This document shows, piece by piece, positions 26,009 to 63,078 of a DNA stretch of 64,000 bases. Both the position numbers and the translations under genes were made by a program. The DNA comes from Montifringilla adamsi (Eukaryota > Chordata > Aves > Passeriformes > Passeridae): assembly GCA_017590115.1 (NCBI GenBank), contig JAGGNK010012559.1, forward strand, positions 2,525,236 to 2,589,235, written 5' to 3'. The notes below the pieces were generated by a model that was not told the origin of the DNA, made no database searches, and saw only the letters and a program-made list of their open reading frames with translations. Within the stretch, counting starts at the first letter, position 1; every line of letters begins with the position of its first letter.

Positions 26009-29000
26009 GTAAGTGTCCTGTCTTCAACACTCTTCAGTTGATGAGGTTTTCCAAGTTGCCTGTTAGTTGTAGGCTGCATGATGATTTGAAATTTTACAGC
26101 TTATGTCCTAAGTGCTGCCTCTCCCAGCTCCTGCTGTCTTCCTTCAGTGAGTTCACAATTCACAGCGCCCACAACTTTCTCATGTGTGAATTACCAGATT
26201 TAGCTTTCTTGAAATGAGATCCATCTGCTTGGGTCTTGTAATGCCATATGAATAACTATATAGTAGCATCAGAGAAGATGTAGTCACAGCTTAAGTAGGA
26301 CGTGGTATGCTTTTCAGAGTCACTTTAGGTGGCGTTTTAAATTTGGAGTAGGAATGAAAAAATGATGGAAATGAGCAGATTTGAGTGGGGTTGTGCCTGA
26401 GGTACAGTTGTAGCTCTAATGGCAGGTGTAGAGATAGATAGAGCTCCTTTTGGTAAGAGCTTCATGGTTTCCTCATGTGAAACCAGACTCTGGTCTGGAA
26501 ATGCTTCCTGGGCATCCCCTAAACAGGTGGATGGTGGTTGGGAGCACAAGGCTGCTCCCTCCTTGCTCTGTGCCAATATTCCACCTGAAAAGGAGCAAGA
26601 GCCACAAGGACAGCTGTGCTCTTTCCCTGTTCCTTTGACTCGAAGCAGTGGCACACGCAGACAGCTGCTCTGGTGGGATGTGCTTGCCACTGGAGCTGCA
26701 GGCTCTGGCAGATTTCACTTGAACTCACAGCAGCACGTGCCCTTCTGGCCATTAAACCCACACTGGTTCATGCTGCAGCTCCTGCCTCTGCTATTCATTT
26801 AGCACTACTCTGAGCAGCTCTGCTATTGCCAGTCTGCAGGAGGAAGCAAAATGGATAATCTGACAGGGCTGGTGGCAGAGGGGATGGGTTCATAACTGAA
26901 TTACTTTGGCATTGACAAAGATGAACTGGTGGAGATAGGCAGGGAGTTTTACATTTTCAAATCTCTTCCACTTCGCTGGCTATGAGAAGCACAGAAGAAT
27001 TTTCACTTAGCTTTGCAGAGAGTCTATTGCCTGGTGTTAGAAAGTACAGGGTGGCCTTCCAGCTACATTTGGAAACTGAGAATACATTGTCTCCCTGGCC
27101 AGGGTGGGTCACAGGCAATCTGCTCTGTTTATTCATGATTCCAAGCAGAGCTGATATGATTGAAGTTGTTCTTCTGCAGAACAACAGTTTGTGTGCTTGG
27201 GAAATGAGAGATCCATTCCTGGGGTGTCCTTTATCCCAGGAGTTCCAATTCACTCTGCCCACAGCCTTGACTCTCACAACTGAAGCAATCTCTGCTTACA
27301 GCTGAGTTCATGTGGGGTTGGTTGCAGAGCCCTAGGCAGTGGGAACTCAAGGATTTCTTTTTAGTTTTCCTCCTGGCAGCCCACCCAGGGCTGAGTGTAG
27401 CTCTGCAGTGCATTCTGCAGGTGCTGTCCCGGTTGCTGTCAGATAAATTTGCCAGCTGTGCAGTGTACCTTCACAGCAGCTGAGGTGTACCTGACAGAGC
27501 AACCTGATCTCTGCCTGGCCAACCCAAGAATATCCAGGATTAGCTGGATTCCAGTCTTGCCTGTGTCAGGAGAGCAACCACATGGTTGGTTCACACAGAA
27601 CTGAGCTTGGAATCTCTCTCTGTGTCAGACTTTGCAATAAAATCACCCATGTCACCTCATAGCCACAAACCTCACTTCTTGGTCATGGATTGTGTGTTTT
27701 TAGCTTGTAAATTATGAGTATGAAGTTAATCTGAAAGACTGCAGATACTCAATTGTACTAGATACAGCAAATTGTATGCAACTTAAATTGTTGCATGTGC
27801 CCTTGGAAAAAAGCCCTTTGAGGGGTATCTTCAGGCCTGTAATATGCCTCATATCACAGCAGCTTGATTCTGCTGGGATTTGTGTTTCAGTTAAAGATGT
27901 GGCTATTTTCCCTGGCAGAAGGCTGGGCACAGAGCTGTCCTATGATCACTGTCACCTCCTTCCAGCTCCACTAGCCACAGCCTGACATTGCCCTGAGAAT
28001 CTTATGTGGGAAATGTGGGATCTGTGCTGTTTTTGCCAAAATCTGTCTTTCTCTCTTTCATTGCAGCTTTCCCTTTGTGTATTGCTGATTTGGGAAAATG
28101 TCTCTAATGAAGCTTCAGGGGGTGTTGACTCTTTGGAACGCTGCTTTGGGAGCCCCAGGGAGCAGGAGCTGCTGATGGATGAGTGGGTGTTGCAGCCTGG
28201 GGACCAGCTCCCTCTGCTGCTGGCAGCCAGCCTTCTCCAGCTCCCTAAAGACCTGAGGCAATGCAGGACCTCGAGCAGTCACTGAGTTGGGGTTCATGTT
28301 TCACAGAGTGGAGTCTGTATTCCTCTGGTGTGATGTTTGATGAAAATTAGTGCAGATGTGCTGGAGGCAGGGGGCAGATGAATGCATGGTTTTCTTATGC
28401 CGCTGACATTAATCACTGGAGCTGGGCTGCCTGCTGCATAAATTGGCAAAATTCTAAAGGTAGCCTTGTCTTCAAGGGAAGCCATCAGCACTTCCTGGGA
28501 TGCTAGAAGTACATCTGCTGGAAAGGTCTCCCAGGCAGTGGCCAGGGATGTGCTGCCTCTCGCCCTTTCTCTCCCCTGCTTTGGGGACTGATGTACAGGG
28601 CATCTCTAGTGGCTTGACCCTGGCTGGATGCCAGGCTCTCACCAGAGCCCCTCTCTATCACTCCCTTCCAAAACTGGACAGGGGAGAGAAAATAGAATGA
28701 ATCTTTCCTTGGACCTCAGTAATTTCATTAAAGGGATCTGTCCTGTTTTGTGACCATGCACCCATAACTTGGGTTAAAATTACTGGATGGTTCTTGAGAA
28801 AAGATCTTTATGAAATAGCACATAAATGAGGCCATGGCAGAGCTGGCCTGGTGGTTTAAGTCCCTCCTTGCTAAAAGGACTCAGGCTCACACCTTACACT
28901 GCAAAGCTGGCACTAGGACCCCAGTGCTGTTCCAGATCCTTCACAGACCCTGGATCCCAACCCTTTTTATTTTCCTTTGCACAGGATGAAAGCAAGGATT

Positions 29001-29671
29001 TTGTGTCCAGTTCCAGGAGGAAGCAGTATGGCTCTTCTGAGTACCTCCTCCAGGCTGACGCTCTGGGCAAAAGGACAGCCACCAAGGTGGAACTGCAGGA
29101 CCCTGAATCCACCTCCCCTGCACCACCCGGGCTCCAAGGAGAGGAGCAGGTATGTGAGGGAAGGAGTTACAAGGCAAGAATACAATATCTGAACTGACCT
29201 CCCAGTAACCTAATGTAGAGAAGTTGTCCAGAAAGTCTCCACTCTTGTAGGAGAAATCAAGTCTGAAGTTAGCACTTGCCAGGAGTGGAGTGGCTGCTGT
29301 GTTTTCTCTTATAAACTTGTTTCAGCAAGCTGTATGGCTAAGAATATTCTCAGGTAACTAAGTGGTACTGCATCTAGTTATCCTCTGGTACCTGGATCAA
29401 TCAGGGATGGAAAAAAACATTCGAAGAGACAAAAGCAGAGTGCCTGCTTCAGCTGGCAGCTTTACTACTGGAGTGTTTGCTGCTATACCCCTGCTGCTGT
29501 GCCAGCTAAGGACTGTGGTCCTGGTGGGATTTGGGATGGTTACCAAGGGCAATAGCAATCTTGTCTGCAAGGAGAAATGCTCTGGGGCAGCAGTGGGCTG
29601 TGGGCAGGCTGTGACCTTGTGGGTTTCTCTTCCAGGGCGCTGCCCGGGCTTGCCGGACATCTCGGAGATGA
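22850..29671 (+). CDS. LUZP1: LUZP1, leucine zipper protein 1 (spliced, three coding exons)
   Basis: The joined exons 22850-26008, 28985-29149 and 29636-29671 give a protein of about 1119 residues; human LUZP1 is about 1076. The N-terminus closely matches vertebrate LUZP1 ([20 protein letters not shown] and onward), a long heptad-rich coiled coil over about residues 12-200 and again about 295-365. The rest is Ser/Thr-rich and likely disordered, with a conserved FSPREALRS..AIIKP block at about 774-788. LUZP1 is known to bind and bundle actin, partner with filamin and EPLIN, act at centrosome and midbody, and restrain cilium formation. The start ATG at 22850 has A at -3 and G at +4. Introns are phase 0. 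The gene identity is certain; the last two exons are inferred from splice signals and frame, and their residues diverge from the mammalian tail. Confidence 0.95.
26009..28984 (+). other. LUZP1: LUZP1 intron after the main exon
   Basis: About 3 kb bounded by GTAAGT and a pyrimidine-rich CAG acceptor. I see no repeat family, RNA gene or conserved coding exon in it; the short open frames look random. Confidence 0.6.
28985..29149 (+). CDS. LUZP1: LUZP1 penultimate coding exon
   Basis: Acceptor CTTTGCACAG at 28984 and donor GAGCAG/GTATGT give 165 nt, exactly 55 codons in phase 0, following on from the large exon. The product begins DESKDFVSSSRRKQYGSSEY. It loosely parallels the acidic and YRQLHNSL-like tail of mammalian LUZP1, but identity is low. 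The call rests on frame, splice signals and position. Confidence 0.75.
29150..29635 (+). other. LUZP1: LUZP1 last intron
   Basis: A 486-bp intron with GTATGT donor and TTCTCTTCCAG acceptor. Retention would add VCEGRSYKARIQYLN and stop, an alternative tail. Nothing else is recognised in it. Confidence 0.6.
29636..29671 (+). CDS. LUZP1: LUZP1 last coding segment
   Basis: The acceptor TTCTCTTCCAG ends at 29635. In phase 0 the exon gives GAARACRTSRR and a TGA at 29669-29671, a short basic C-terminus. Mammalian LUZP1 also ends in a short arginine-containing last segment, though with a different, acidic finish. The 3' UTR continues from here. Confidence 0.65.
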   Translation, partial: GAARACRTSRR

Positions 29672-31112
29672 GCTGCATTCCCTTCTTCTCAGTGACCATG
29701 GTGAAGCAAGAGGCAGGATAGTACCAAGCTCACAGGCATCACAGCTGTTTGTAACCTCTCCAGAGGCTTCAACTAGCCTGAAACCAGTTTTGTAATGCGA
29801 TTTGAAAGGTACAGGAGCTTTACCAGTGAATTCTTTTTCTTCATTGCTGAAGAGGCAGCTGCAGAGACTTTGCTCAGGGGACTCCCACTTCTCATCTCTG
29901 TACCTGCAATCTTAACCTTCCCTGTAGGATGATAGGTCTGTCTCCATATGGAAACTCTGACTACCTAGCCTCTCTGAACAATGGTACTCCTTGCACAAGA
30001 GAGAACTTTTGTTCACTTGAGTTCACACAAGATCCCAGCAGTGTCCCTGTGGTTACATCCACCAGCCCATGAAGCTGTCCACCACAATTGAAGGCTTTCA
30101 GTTCATATGGAGTTTGCATTCTCCTAATACACCCTTGCTGGCTGGGGTAGTGGTCACCTCAGTACCTGTGTTTCCAGCACCCTTAGTCTCTAGGCAAGAG
30201 GAGACTGTTCCCCACTGGTTACTTTACAAATTGAGAGGGAAGGAGAGCAGAAAATGTTGGAGTTGGTTCCTTATCACTGTCACTCTCTGCAACAAGCTTT
30301 GCATGATCTATTCATCACCAGTTGAGATCCTGCACCAAGAAGTCATCCACTGAGCCAGACCACACAGCAGTGACACCTCCTCCTGCCTGGGACCAGGGTG
30401 CCGTTCATCTGGAGCTTTATGTGTTACACTCTGCAGGCAACAACTCTGGGGCTTGTGCAAGGCAGTTGAGCCCTATGAGAAAAAGAAACAAGTGCTTTTC
30501 CCCACAGACAAGCAGAATGTCATTGTTCCTTCCCAAAACAGGGTGGAGACAGCTGGACTGGACCCTAAGGTGATCTGTGGTAGCTTTGGTCTGTGCCTCA
30601 AGCCCTGTCTGCCATGCCTGGGACCCAGGTATGGTCAGAGACTGCTCAAACACAGAGCTGTGTGTCATCCCCATCAGTGCCTGCAGGCCACTTGGTGTCA
30701 GTTGGTGTCACTGTGGGGCAGACACGTCCCCACAGCTCCAGGAGGTGTTCAGGTCATCAGCAGCATCTGTCCTGAGCAAGGTGATTGCACCTGGCTCTCA
30801 CAGCAGGGCTGGACAATCCTTCCTTCCATCCCATCTCATCCCATCCCCAGCTGCTGGGCTGGCACCCCCAGTGCTGCCTGTCCCTCCCTGCAGCAGGACA
30901 AGGAGAATGCTCCAGACAGAAAAGGTCCTTGATGTGTTTCAGAGGTGCTGTGGGAAGAGCTGCACCCCAATAGCTTCCATGTCTGAGCTGCACCCCACAC
31001 TTGTGCCCACATCCCACCTCTGCAGGAGGTACCAGAGCCATCTGATTGCCTGTACTGCAGCTCCTCCCTGGCCTGGGACATACACACCTCGGTTCTGAGA
31101 AGAAAATCAATC

Positions 31113-31132
31113 AAAAAAAAAAAAAAAAAAAA
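31113..31132 (+). repeat. A20 run in the LUZP1 3' UTR
   Basis: Twenty consecutive A residues in the transcript strand. There is no poly(A) signal in the usual window upstream, so oligo-dT priming here could mimic a 3' end. Confidence 0.85.
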
Positions 31133-31423
31133 GAAACCAATAGAGCTGGTTGCAAAATATCTATGAAAACATTTCTATAAAAGGGATGTGCTTTAGTGAC
31201 ATGATTATTTTTTTATAAAGATTGTTTGGAGGAAGGGAAAAATTATTTTTGAAAAAAAAAAAGTTTCTTTTTGGAATTTTAAAGATGTTTTCCCAAGTGT
31301 ATATTTTTAACCCTTCATTTTATTCTTTTACATGTCATGACATGTGTGTCAACTTGCATAACAAGACAAAAAGATGCTTTTAAATTAGTACTGAGTGGCA
31401 GCTCTAATTTTAAATTATATTAA

Positions 31424-31429
31424 AATAAA
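31424..31429 (+). terminator. LUZP1: Candidate proximal poly(A) signal
   Basis: AATAAA in an AT-rich stretch about 1.75 kb after the stop codon. Use would give a short LUZP1 3' UTR. The downstream GT-rich element is weak, so use is uncertain. Confidence 0.4.
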
Positions 31430-32721
31430 TTGTATCAACTGCGCTCTCTTACCATTGACATAGTAGTGCTAGTAGAATGAGATAATGAGAAAAAAAAATT
31501 AAATTCCAAACTAAAAATGAAAGAAAGTGAAATTCTGAAGCTAAATTCAGACTTCTTACTGCCTCCCCCTGCCCTGTGTTTATCAGGAAGGATTGGCAAT
31601 CCTTATGGATTGTGCAGTCTGAAGCCAGTGCATGTAACAGTCCTGTGCAATGGCTGTGTCCTTCCTGAGCCCCCTGCTCTGCTCAGCACTCCCTGTGTGC
31701 CACGTTCAGCACCCAGAACCAGGGCATTGCCTGGGCAGCAGCAGCTTCCCTTGCCCCGAGCCCTGCTGCCTGCCCAGCTCTGCTGCTGCCTCTGCCCCTT
31801 CTCACGTGCCCCTCCAAACTAACCCTGCTGCCTCAGCTGCCCACATGCCTCACGCTGTACGTGCCTGCTCACCCTGGGAGCAGCTGGGAGGCATCTTGGC
31901 ATGTCCCTGCCTCTTCAGATGTCACAGGGATTCCATCTGCACATTCCTGAACCTGCTGGAGCAGCTCTCCAGCTGTCACCTGTAGCAGTCACAGTGGCTG
32001 TGGGAGAGCCACTGCTGGCACTGCTGTTCTGCCTCCAGGATCCTGCGTGGTGTGGGGCTCCCCTGCCCTTGCTCACTGCTGCCCAGGACGTGCAGCCTGA
32101 ACAAACTGCTGGACAGCACGGACGCACCGAGGAGGACAAGGATCACCGGGCAGTGCCTGAACGCCTTCCCTCACAGCCCAGCCCCATCCTGCTGCAGGAC
32201 ACGGGTCCACACACCACAGGACGTCCCTACACATCCACCAGCTTTCTCCTTCTCACCTTGTTGGCGTGGATGTGGCTTAGCACGGTGCTCCCAAGGAGCC
32301 TTCCAAGGGAAGTGGTTTCAGCTGTGGTGAGGAAATCTCTGCCTCCCTGTGAGTCAGCAGGTGCGGTGAATGCAGGCTTCCTGTGCCTGCCCACGGAACA
32401 CTGGCTTACCTTCAACCCCAGCTCGCCCCGAGAACTCAGCCCCGTGCCTGCAGTGCAAGGGAAGAACCACCAGCAGCAACAGCTGTTGAGTTTTCTCCTT
32501 CTGTCAGCCAGGACCAGGCTTTGCCTGAGCAATGCGAGGGCTTTACCCTGCTGCTCAGCTGGCTTAGCCCCAGCGATTGCCCCAGCAACACAGCGCTGCT
32601 GGCACTGTCTTCAGGTGCTTCTCACAGATGATGTCTCTCCTTTCTCCAGCTGCCTCAGTTATTTGTTCAATATTTTACAGCGGATACCTTGAACTCCTGC
32701 TCTAGACTCGGTTTCACTGCT

Positions 32722-32729
32722 TGTAAATA
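32722..32729 (+). promoter_or_regulatory. LUZP1: Pumilio-type motif 1
   Basis: TGTAAATA fits the Pumilio consensus UGUANAUA in the LUZP1 transcript orientation, within the long 3' UTR. The motif is visible; binding is not shown. Confidence 0.45.
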
Positions 32730-32957
32730 CTGGACACAGATGTCACTTGGTAACTGCACACTGGTTGTTTTTACCACAGCTGAGATTAATTCTGAGAAAG
32801 AAAACCCTACCTAGTATGGAAAGGGGCCATGCCCTCTAGTCAATGAGTGCAATAGGAGCTGATTGTATTATTAATCTTATAGCAATGACTTCAGGAAACA
32901 CAATGTGTTTACTCGAATTGCACACTTTTTTTGAACAGCTGTAAAATAGAGTATATG

Positions 32958-32965
32958 TGTAAATA
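32958..32965 (+). promoter_or_regulatory. LUZP1: Pumilio-type motif 2
   Basis: A second TGTAAATA, 236 bp after the first. A near match (TGTAAATG) follows at about 33077. Clustering of such motifs in one 3' UTR is suggestive. Confidence 0.45.
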
Positions 32966-33668
32966 TTGCCACCACTGAAGAAGTATTTGTAATTTTAGCA
33001 TATAAATATAACCGGCTTTTCAGTAGGCTTGATGATGCACAAGGCCATGCATCGAGCCCTCGGGTAATTCCAAAGTTGTAAATGTATTTGCTGTACAGAG
33101 GAAGTGTGTCAGTGCTTGCTGCTCCCAAGGAACCTCAGTTGCTGGTCCCTTTTGGAGAGCCAGTGCTTTCCCCAGAAGGGCTGGCTCCAGTCTGAGGGCC
33201 CAGCAGCTCACTGCTTCATGTCTGGAACACCTCTGCAGCCCGCAGAGCTGCCTGTCCAGCCCCTCAGAGGGTCTGGGTGACAGCCTGGCCACTGGAGCTG
33301 TGCAGTGCACCCCCGGGGACAGGCCCCCAGCAAGGGAAAAGGGCAGGAAGCACAGGGCAGAGCCACGTGCCTTGGTGCTTCAAGAGACACTTGACACAAG
33401 CAATTTCCCAGCTACAGATTGAAGCAATAGTCACATTGGTAGTAGACCTCATCTCTGCCACCCTTGCACACGGCTGAAGCAATCAGGGCACTGCTCCAGG
33501 CCAGCCCCCAGGCTGAGCTGTGAACAGAACACAAAGCCATTGTTAGCAGATGCCTCCCATGGTCAGAACCCAGGGCCCAAAGGATCCTCCTGGGCTGCCC
33601 CACGTGCAGTGCCGGTTCCTGCTTTGGGGAAGCAGCACTCCAGGCTGCATGGAATGTATTTTTAAGAG

Positions 33669-33674
33669 AATAAA
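33669..33674 (+). terminator. LUZP1: Candidate LUZP1 poly(A) signal
   Basis: AATAAA followed by a T-rich stretch including TTTTTTTGTATTTGTG, a plausible downstream element. Confidence 0.45.
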
Positions 33675-33816
33675 TCTATTTTTTTGTATTTGTGAACATA
33701 TATTTGGGTGGGGCAGCTTAGTTAGAAGACAAATAATGCAAGAAGTCTTTTCATAATCACAGGTTCATCCAAGTTAAGCAGATTTTCCAGGGTTGCAGTA
33801 TTGCCTTTTCCCCTAA

Positions 33817-33822
33817 AATAAA
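33817..33822 (+). terminator. LUZP1: Candidate LUZP1 poly(A) signal
   Basis: AATAAA followed closely by CTTTGTGTCC, a short GT-rich downstream element. One of three distal candidates within 400 bp. Confidence 0.5.
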
Positions 33823-34057
33823 CTTTGTGTCCAATAGAGCAATGAGCAGTGTTCCACCCTTAGAACTTGCCCTGTCTCAGCATGCTGAGAAGAGGAAAGC
33901 CAGCACTTTCCTCCCCAGGCTGCCCATGCAGTGGATACAGATGGTGCTCACCTCCCTCCGGCGACACAGTGCTCTTAGTCTGCATGCCAAATGTAAACAC
34001 ACACTTATCTGCATGTCTCTCCTGACTCAAACACTGTCAGTGCTACAGTATATAACC

Positions 34058-34063
34058 AATAAA
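34058..34063 (+). terminator. LUZP1: Most distal LUZP1 poly(A) signal
   Basis: AATAAA followed from 34080 by TTGGTGTGATGTGGTGTTTA, a strong GT-rich downstream element. This combination makes it the best-looking 3' end signal in the region. Confidence 0.65.
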
Positions 34064-34080
34064 CACTCTTCTCTTTTTAC

Positions 34081-34153
34081 TTGGTGTGATGTGGTGTTTA
34101 CAGCTGAGCCCTGTTGACAGCAGTGCCCATTGCTTGGGGGTGCACTGAGGCAG

Positions 34154-34185
<32 letters not shown>

Positions 34186-34829
34186 CTGTCTCTGTGTGCA
34201 CACTGCAGGGTGGCTCAGTGCTGGAGCTGAGCACCTTGCACTTCTTTTTGTGCCTTGGTTGAGGAAGATCTCACACACCTGTTCCAGGATGCATTTGAGG
34301 CAGGGATGGTGCATACACAGCTTAGCAAGTTGTGCACAGCCATTGTCCACTGAGGCTCCCTGAGCTGGACAAGGATTGCTGAGAATGGCCTGTGCCACCT
34401 GAGGGGTTCTAGGAGCAGGGGATGTTTGCCACGAGCCTGGTGTCACAGGGACCAGGTGGACAAAGAGCATCACCAGAGGGTCACAGCCAGACTGTTTCTG
34501 TGCCAGGACTCAGCCCTGTGCCAGCTTTCCAGGCAGAAAGATACAACCAATTATAGCAATGTCCCTACATCAGACAGCAGCCCCAAAGCAGGGATTTCCA
34601 GGCTGGGGATGTCCTAATCATTCCTCTCATCCCAGCTAGCATTGCCTGTTCTCCTGGTCCCTGTTAAGGTTACAGGACAAGCACTGGCATTCCAGGTACG
34701 TGCCCTGGGATGATTGTTTCAGTCTCCTTTGGGATGTATAACACACCAGGAGCCATTCAGTGGTTTCATGTACTGCACCAGGCACTACACACAGAGTTCA
34801 CCTCAGGACACTGGAACACGGTTCAGTAC
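34081..34829. other. Gap between the convergent 3' ends of LUZP1 and KDM1A
   Basis: About 750 bp between the predicted plus-strand cleavage site near 34080 and the predicted minus-strand cleavage site near 34830. It contains a (TG)n microsatellite and no recognised gene. Transcription of either gene beyond its cleavage site would overlap the other. Confidence 0.5.
34158..34198 (+). repeat. (TG)n microsatellite
   Basis: An uninterrupted run of about 13 TG units followed by interrupted TCTGTCTCTGTGTG sequence. Alternating purine-pyrimidine tract able to form Z-DNA; it sits just beyond the last LUZP1 poly(A) signal. Confidence 0.85.
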
Positions 34830-35437
34830 CTTTTCTTTTGTTGGAAGTATTTAATAAAACAGTATGCTTAGCATACTCAGTGATACCAGGTTACTCTACA
34901 GCAGAATGCAGGTTTGTAGCAGCCAATGGACCATTTCGGAGAGGTGTGATTTGCTACCAGTAGGCAAACAGTTGCCCCAAATTCTTGAATACCAGACAGG
35001 AATAGAATTGGTCAAAAATATTACTCTTCAAAACAAAGCCATAAAAAAAACACAAAGAAATTTACATACATTCTACACTAAGCTAGTATTCGTAGCAACC
35101 AGCTTCTAGAGGCCCTTGTGCAATTACCAAATTGCAAATACACACATAGGTAGAAAAAACCCCCAAACACCCTAAAAATCCCTCCAGCTATTTTGACTTC
35201 CAAGAAGTATCTGCAGAGTCCAAGTCCCCGGCCAGCTTTGCAGTAAAGGATTCTGTTGACACTGACCCTTTGTAAAAGGCTGCCAAGCCCAGGGTCTGGC
35301 AAGCTTCCGTAAGGCCATTCTCAGACAAGGCTCGTACAGCGACTCGGGGTCCTCTCGGCAGACACCGCTACAAACTACTCCGGCGTCTCCGGCAGCACCG
35401 CGAGCTTCTCGCTCCTCTTCTGCTCCTGCAGCTGCCC
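34830..35437 (-). other. KDM1A: KDM1A 3' UTR
   Basis: Sequence from the stop codon to the ATTAAA-linked site, about 600 nt, rather short as in other vertebrate KDM1A transcripts. The first part is GC-rich, the remainder AT-rich. A 159-codon open frame overlapping the last exon in another frame is a shadow. Confidence 0.55.
34850..34855 (-). terminator. KDM1A: Candidate KDM1A poly(A) signal (ATTAAA)
   Basis: Read on the minus strand this is ATTAAA, within TTTTATTAAATACTTCC, about 585 nt after the KDM1A stop codon, with a GT-containing stretch downstream. No better minus-strand signal lies between it and the stop codon. The cleavage site would be near 34830. Confidence 0.55.
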
Positions 35438-61960
<26,523 letters not shown>

Positions 61961-61962
<2 letters not shown>

Positions 61963-62297
61963 GAACGGGCACAGGGCTGGCACACCGCTCCCGGGGAGCC
62001 TGAGGGGGCACAGGGCTGGCATTGAACGGGCACAGGGCTGGCACACCGCTCCCGGGGAGCCTGAGGGGGCACAGGGCTGGCATTGAACGGGCACAGGGCT
62101 GGCACACCGCTCCCGGGGAGCCTGAGGGGGCACTGGGCTGGCACTAAGCGAGCACAGGACTGGTACTGAGGGGGCACAGGGCTGGCACTGAGGGAGCACA
62201 GGGCTGGCACTGAGGGGGCACAGGGCTGGCACTGAGCGGGCACAGGACTGGCACTGAGGGGGCACAGGGCTGGCACTGAGGGAGCACAGGGCTCGAA
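61961..62297. repeat. 22-bp minisatellite with 61-bp higher-order units
   Basis: From about 62123 to 62297 the unit GGCACTGAGGGGGCACAGGG plus CT repeats every 22 bp with few changes. From 61961 to about 62144 a 61-bp compound unit (two 22-mers plus a 17-bp piece containing CCGCTCCCGGGGAG) is present in three copies, with TTGAACGGG at 61961, 62022 and 62083. The array begins exactly where homology to KDM1A exon 1 ends. The unit has no stop codon in any minus-strand frame, which creates long false open frames. Confidence 0.9.
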
Positions 62298-62494
62298 CAT
62301 CGCTCCCGGCCATCGCAAACCGAGCGGCACACGCGGCCTTGCCCCCGCTGCCCAGCCTGCGCCCCTGGCCCGCGCACACAGCAGCAGCAGCTGCTGGAGC
62401 CAGAGCAGGAAGGAGCCCTGTGGCCGTAACAGTCCCGTGTGAGCAAAGGAGGCCCTTGAAACGCTTTGAAAGGGCCACGTTTATGTCTATTTCA
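62298..62494. other. GC-rich flank beyond the minisatellite
   Basis: About 200 bp including CGCTCCCGGCCATCGC, a (CAG)n-like stretch near 62381 and ordinary sequence up to the CR1. An ATG on the minus strand at 62311-62313 sits in good context and is in frame with KDM1A exon 1. Whether this is transcribed cannot be told. Confidence 0.4.
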
Positions 62495-63078
62495 TCACAG
62501 AATGGTTTGGATTGGAAGGGACCTTAAAGATCATCTGAAAGCATGGGCAAGGACACCTTCCACTAGACCAGATTGCTCCAAGCCCTGTCCAACCTGGACA
62601 CTTTCAGGGATGGGCAGCCACAGCTTTGCTGGGCAACGTGTGCCAGTGATCCCTCAGTAAAGAATTTCTTCATAATATCTGATCTAAATCTAACTTCCTT
62701 CAGCTTAAAGACATCCCTCCCTGTCCTGTCACTCTAGGCTCTTGACCAAAGTCCCTCTCAGCTCTCTTGCAGCCCCTTTATGTCCTGGAAGGGGCTGTAA
62801 GGTCTCCCTGGAGCCTTCTCCAGGTGAACACCCCCAGCTCTCCCAGCCTGTCTCCAGAGCAGAGGGGCTCCAATGTCTCTGTGGGGGGAACATCTCTGTG
62901 GCCTCCTCTGGATTCATTCCAGCAGGCTTTTCTTGTATAGGGGATGCCAGAGCTGCAGGCAGCTCTGCAGATGGGGTCTCACCCCAGCAGAGCAGAGGGG
63001 CAGAATCCCCTCCCCTGTCCTGCCCATCCCTGCTGGGGATCAGCCCAGGGCACGTGCGGCTCTGGGCTGCCAGCATAC
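62495..63078 (-). mobile_element. CR1 LINE fragment, minus orientation
   Basis: Starts with the reversed CR1 3' tail 'tcacagaatggtttggattgg', then 'ccttccactagaccag', 'gggcaacgtgtgccagtg', 'ctccctggagccttctcc', 'tggggtctcaccccagcagagc' and the 'gctctgggctgccagca' block. About 580 bp, the longest uninterrupted CR1 piece here. Confidence 0.9.

Larger units (their letters stand above)
29672..34080 (+). other. LUZP1: LUZP1 3' UTR
   Basis: From the stop codon the sequence continues without a further credible splice site to poly(A) signals at 31424, 33669, 33817 and 34058. The last is followed within 20-40 bp by a GT-rich stretch typical of a cleavage site. A UTR of about 4.4 kb fits the long 3' UTR of LUZP1 in other vertebrates. 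It holds an A20 run at 31113-31132 and two TGTAAATA motifs. A 263-codon open frame at 31901-32692 lies within it and has no recognisable product. Confidence 0.7.

Noticed and set aside
31113..31132. A20 run as a processed-pseudogene tail or true 3' end
   Set aside because: No retrocopy sequence precedes it and no poly(A) signal lies 10-30 bp upstream; it is better read as simple sequence in the UTR.
31901..32692. 263-codon plus-strand open frame
   Set aside because: It lies in the LUZP1 3' UTR, has no recognisable domain or good start context, and overlaps other open frames of similar quality.
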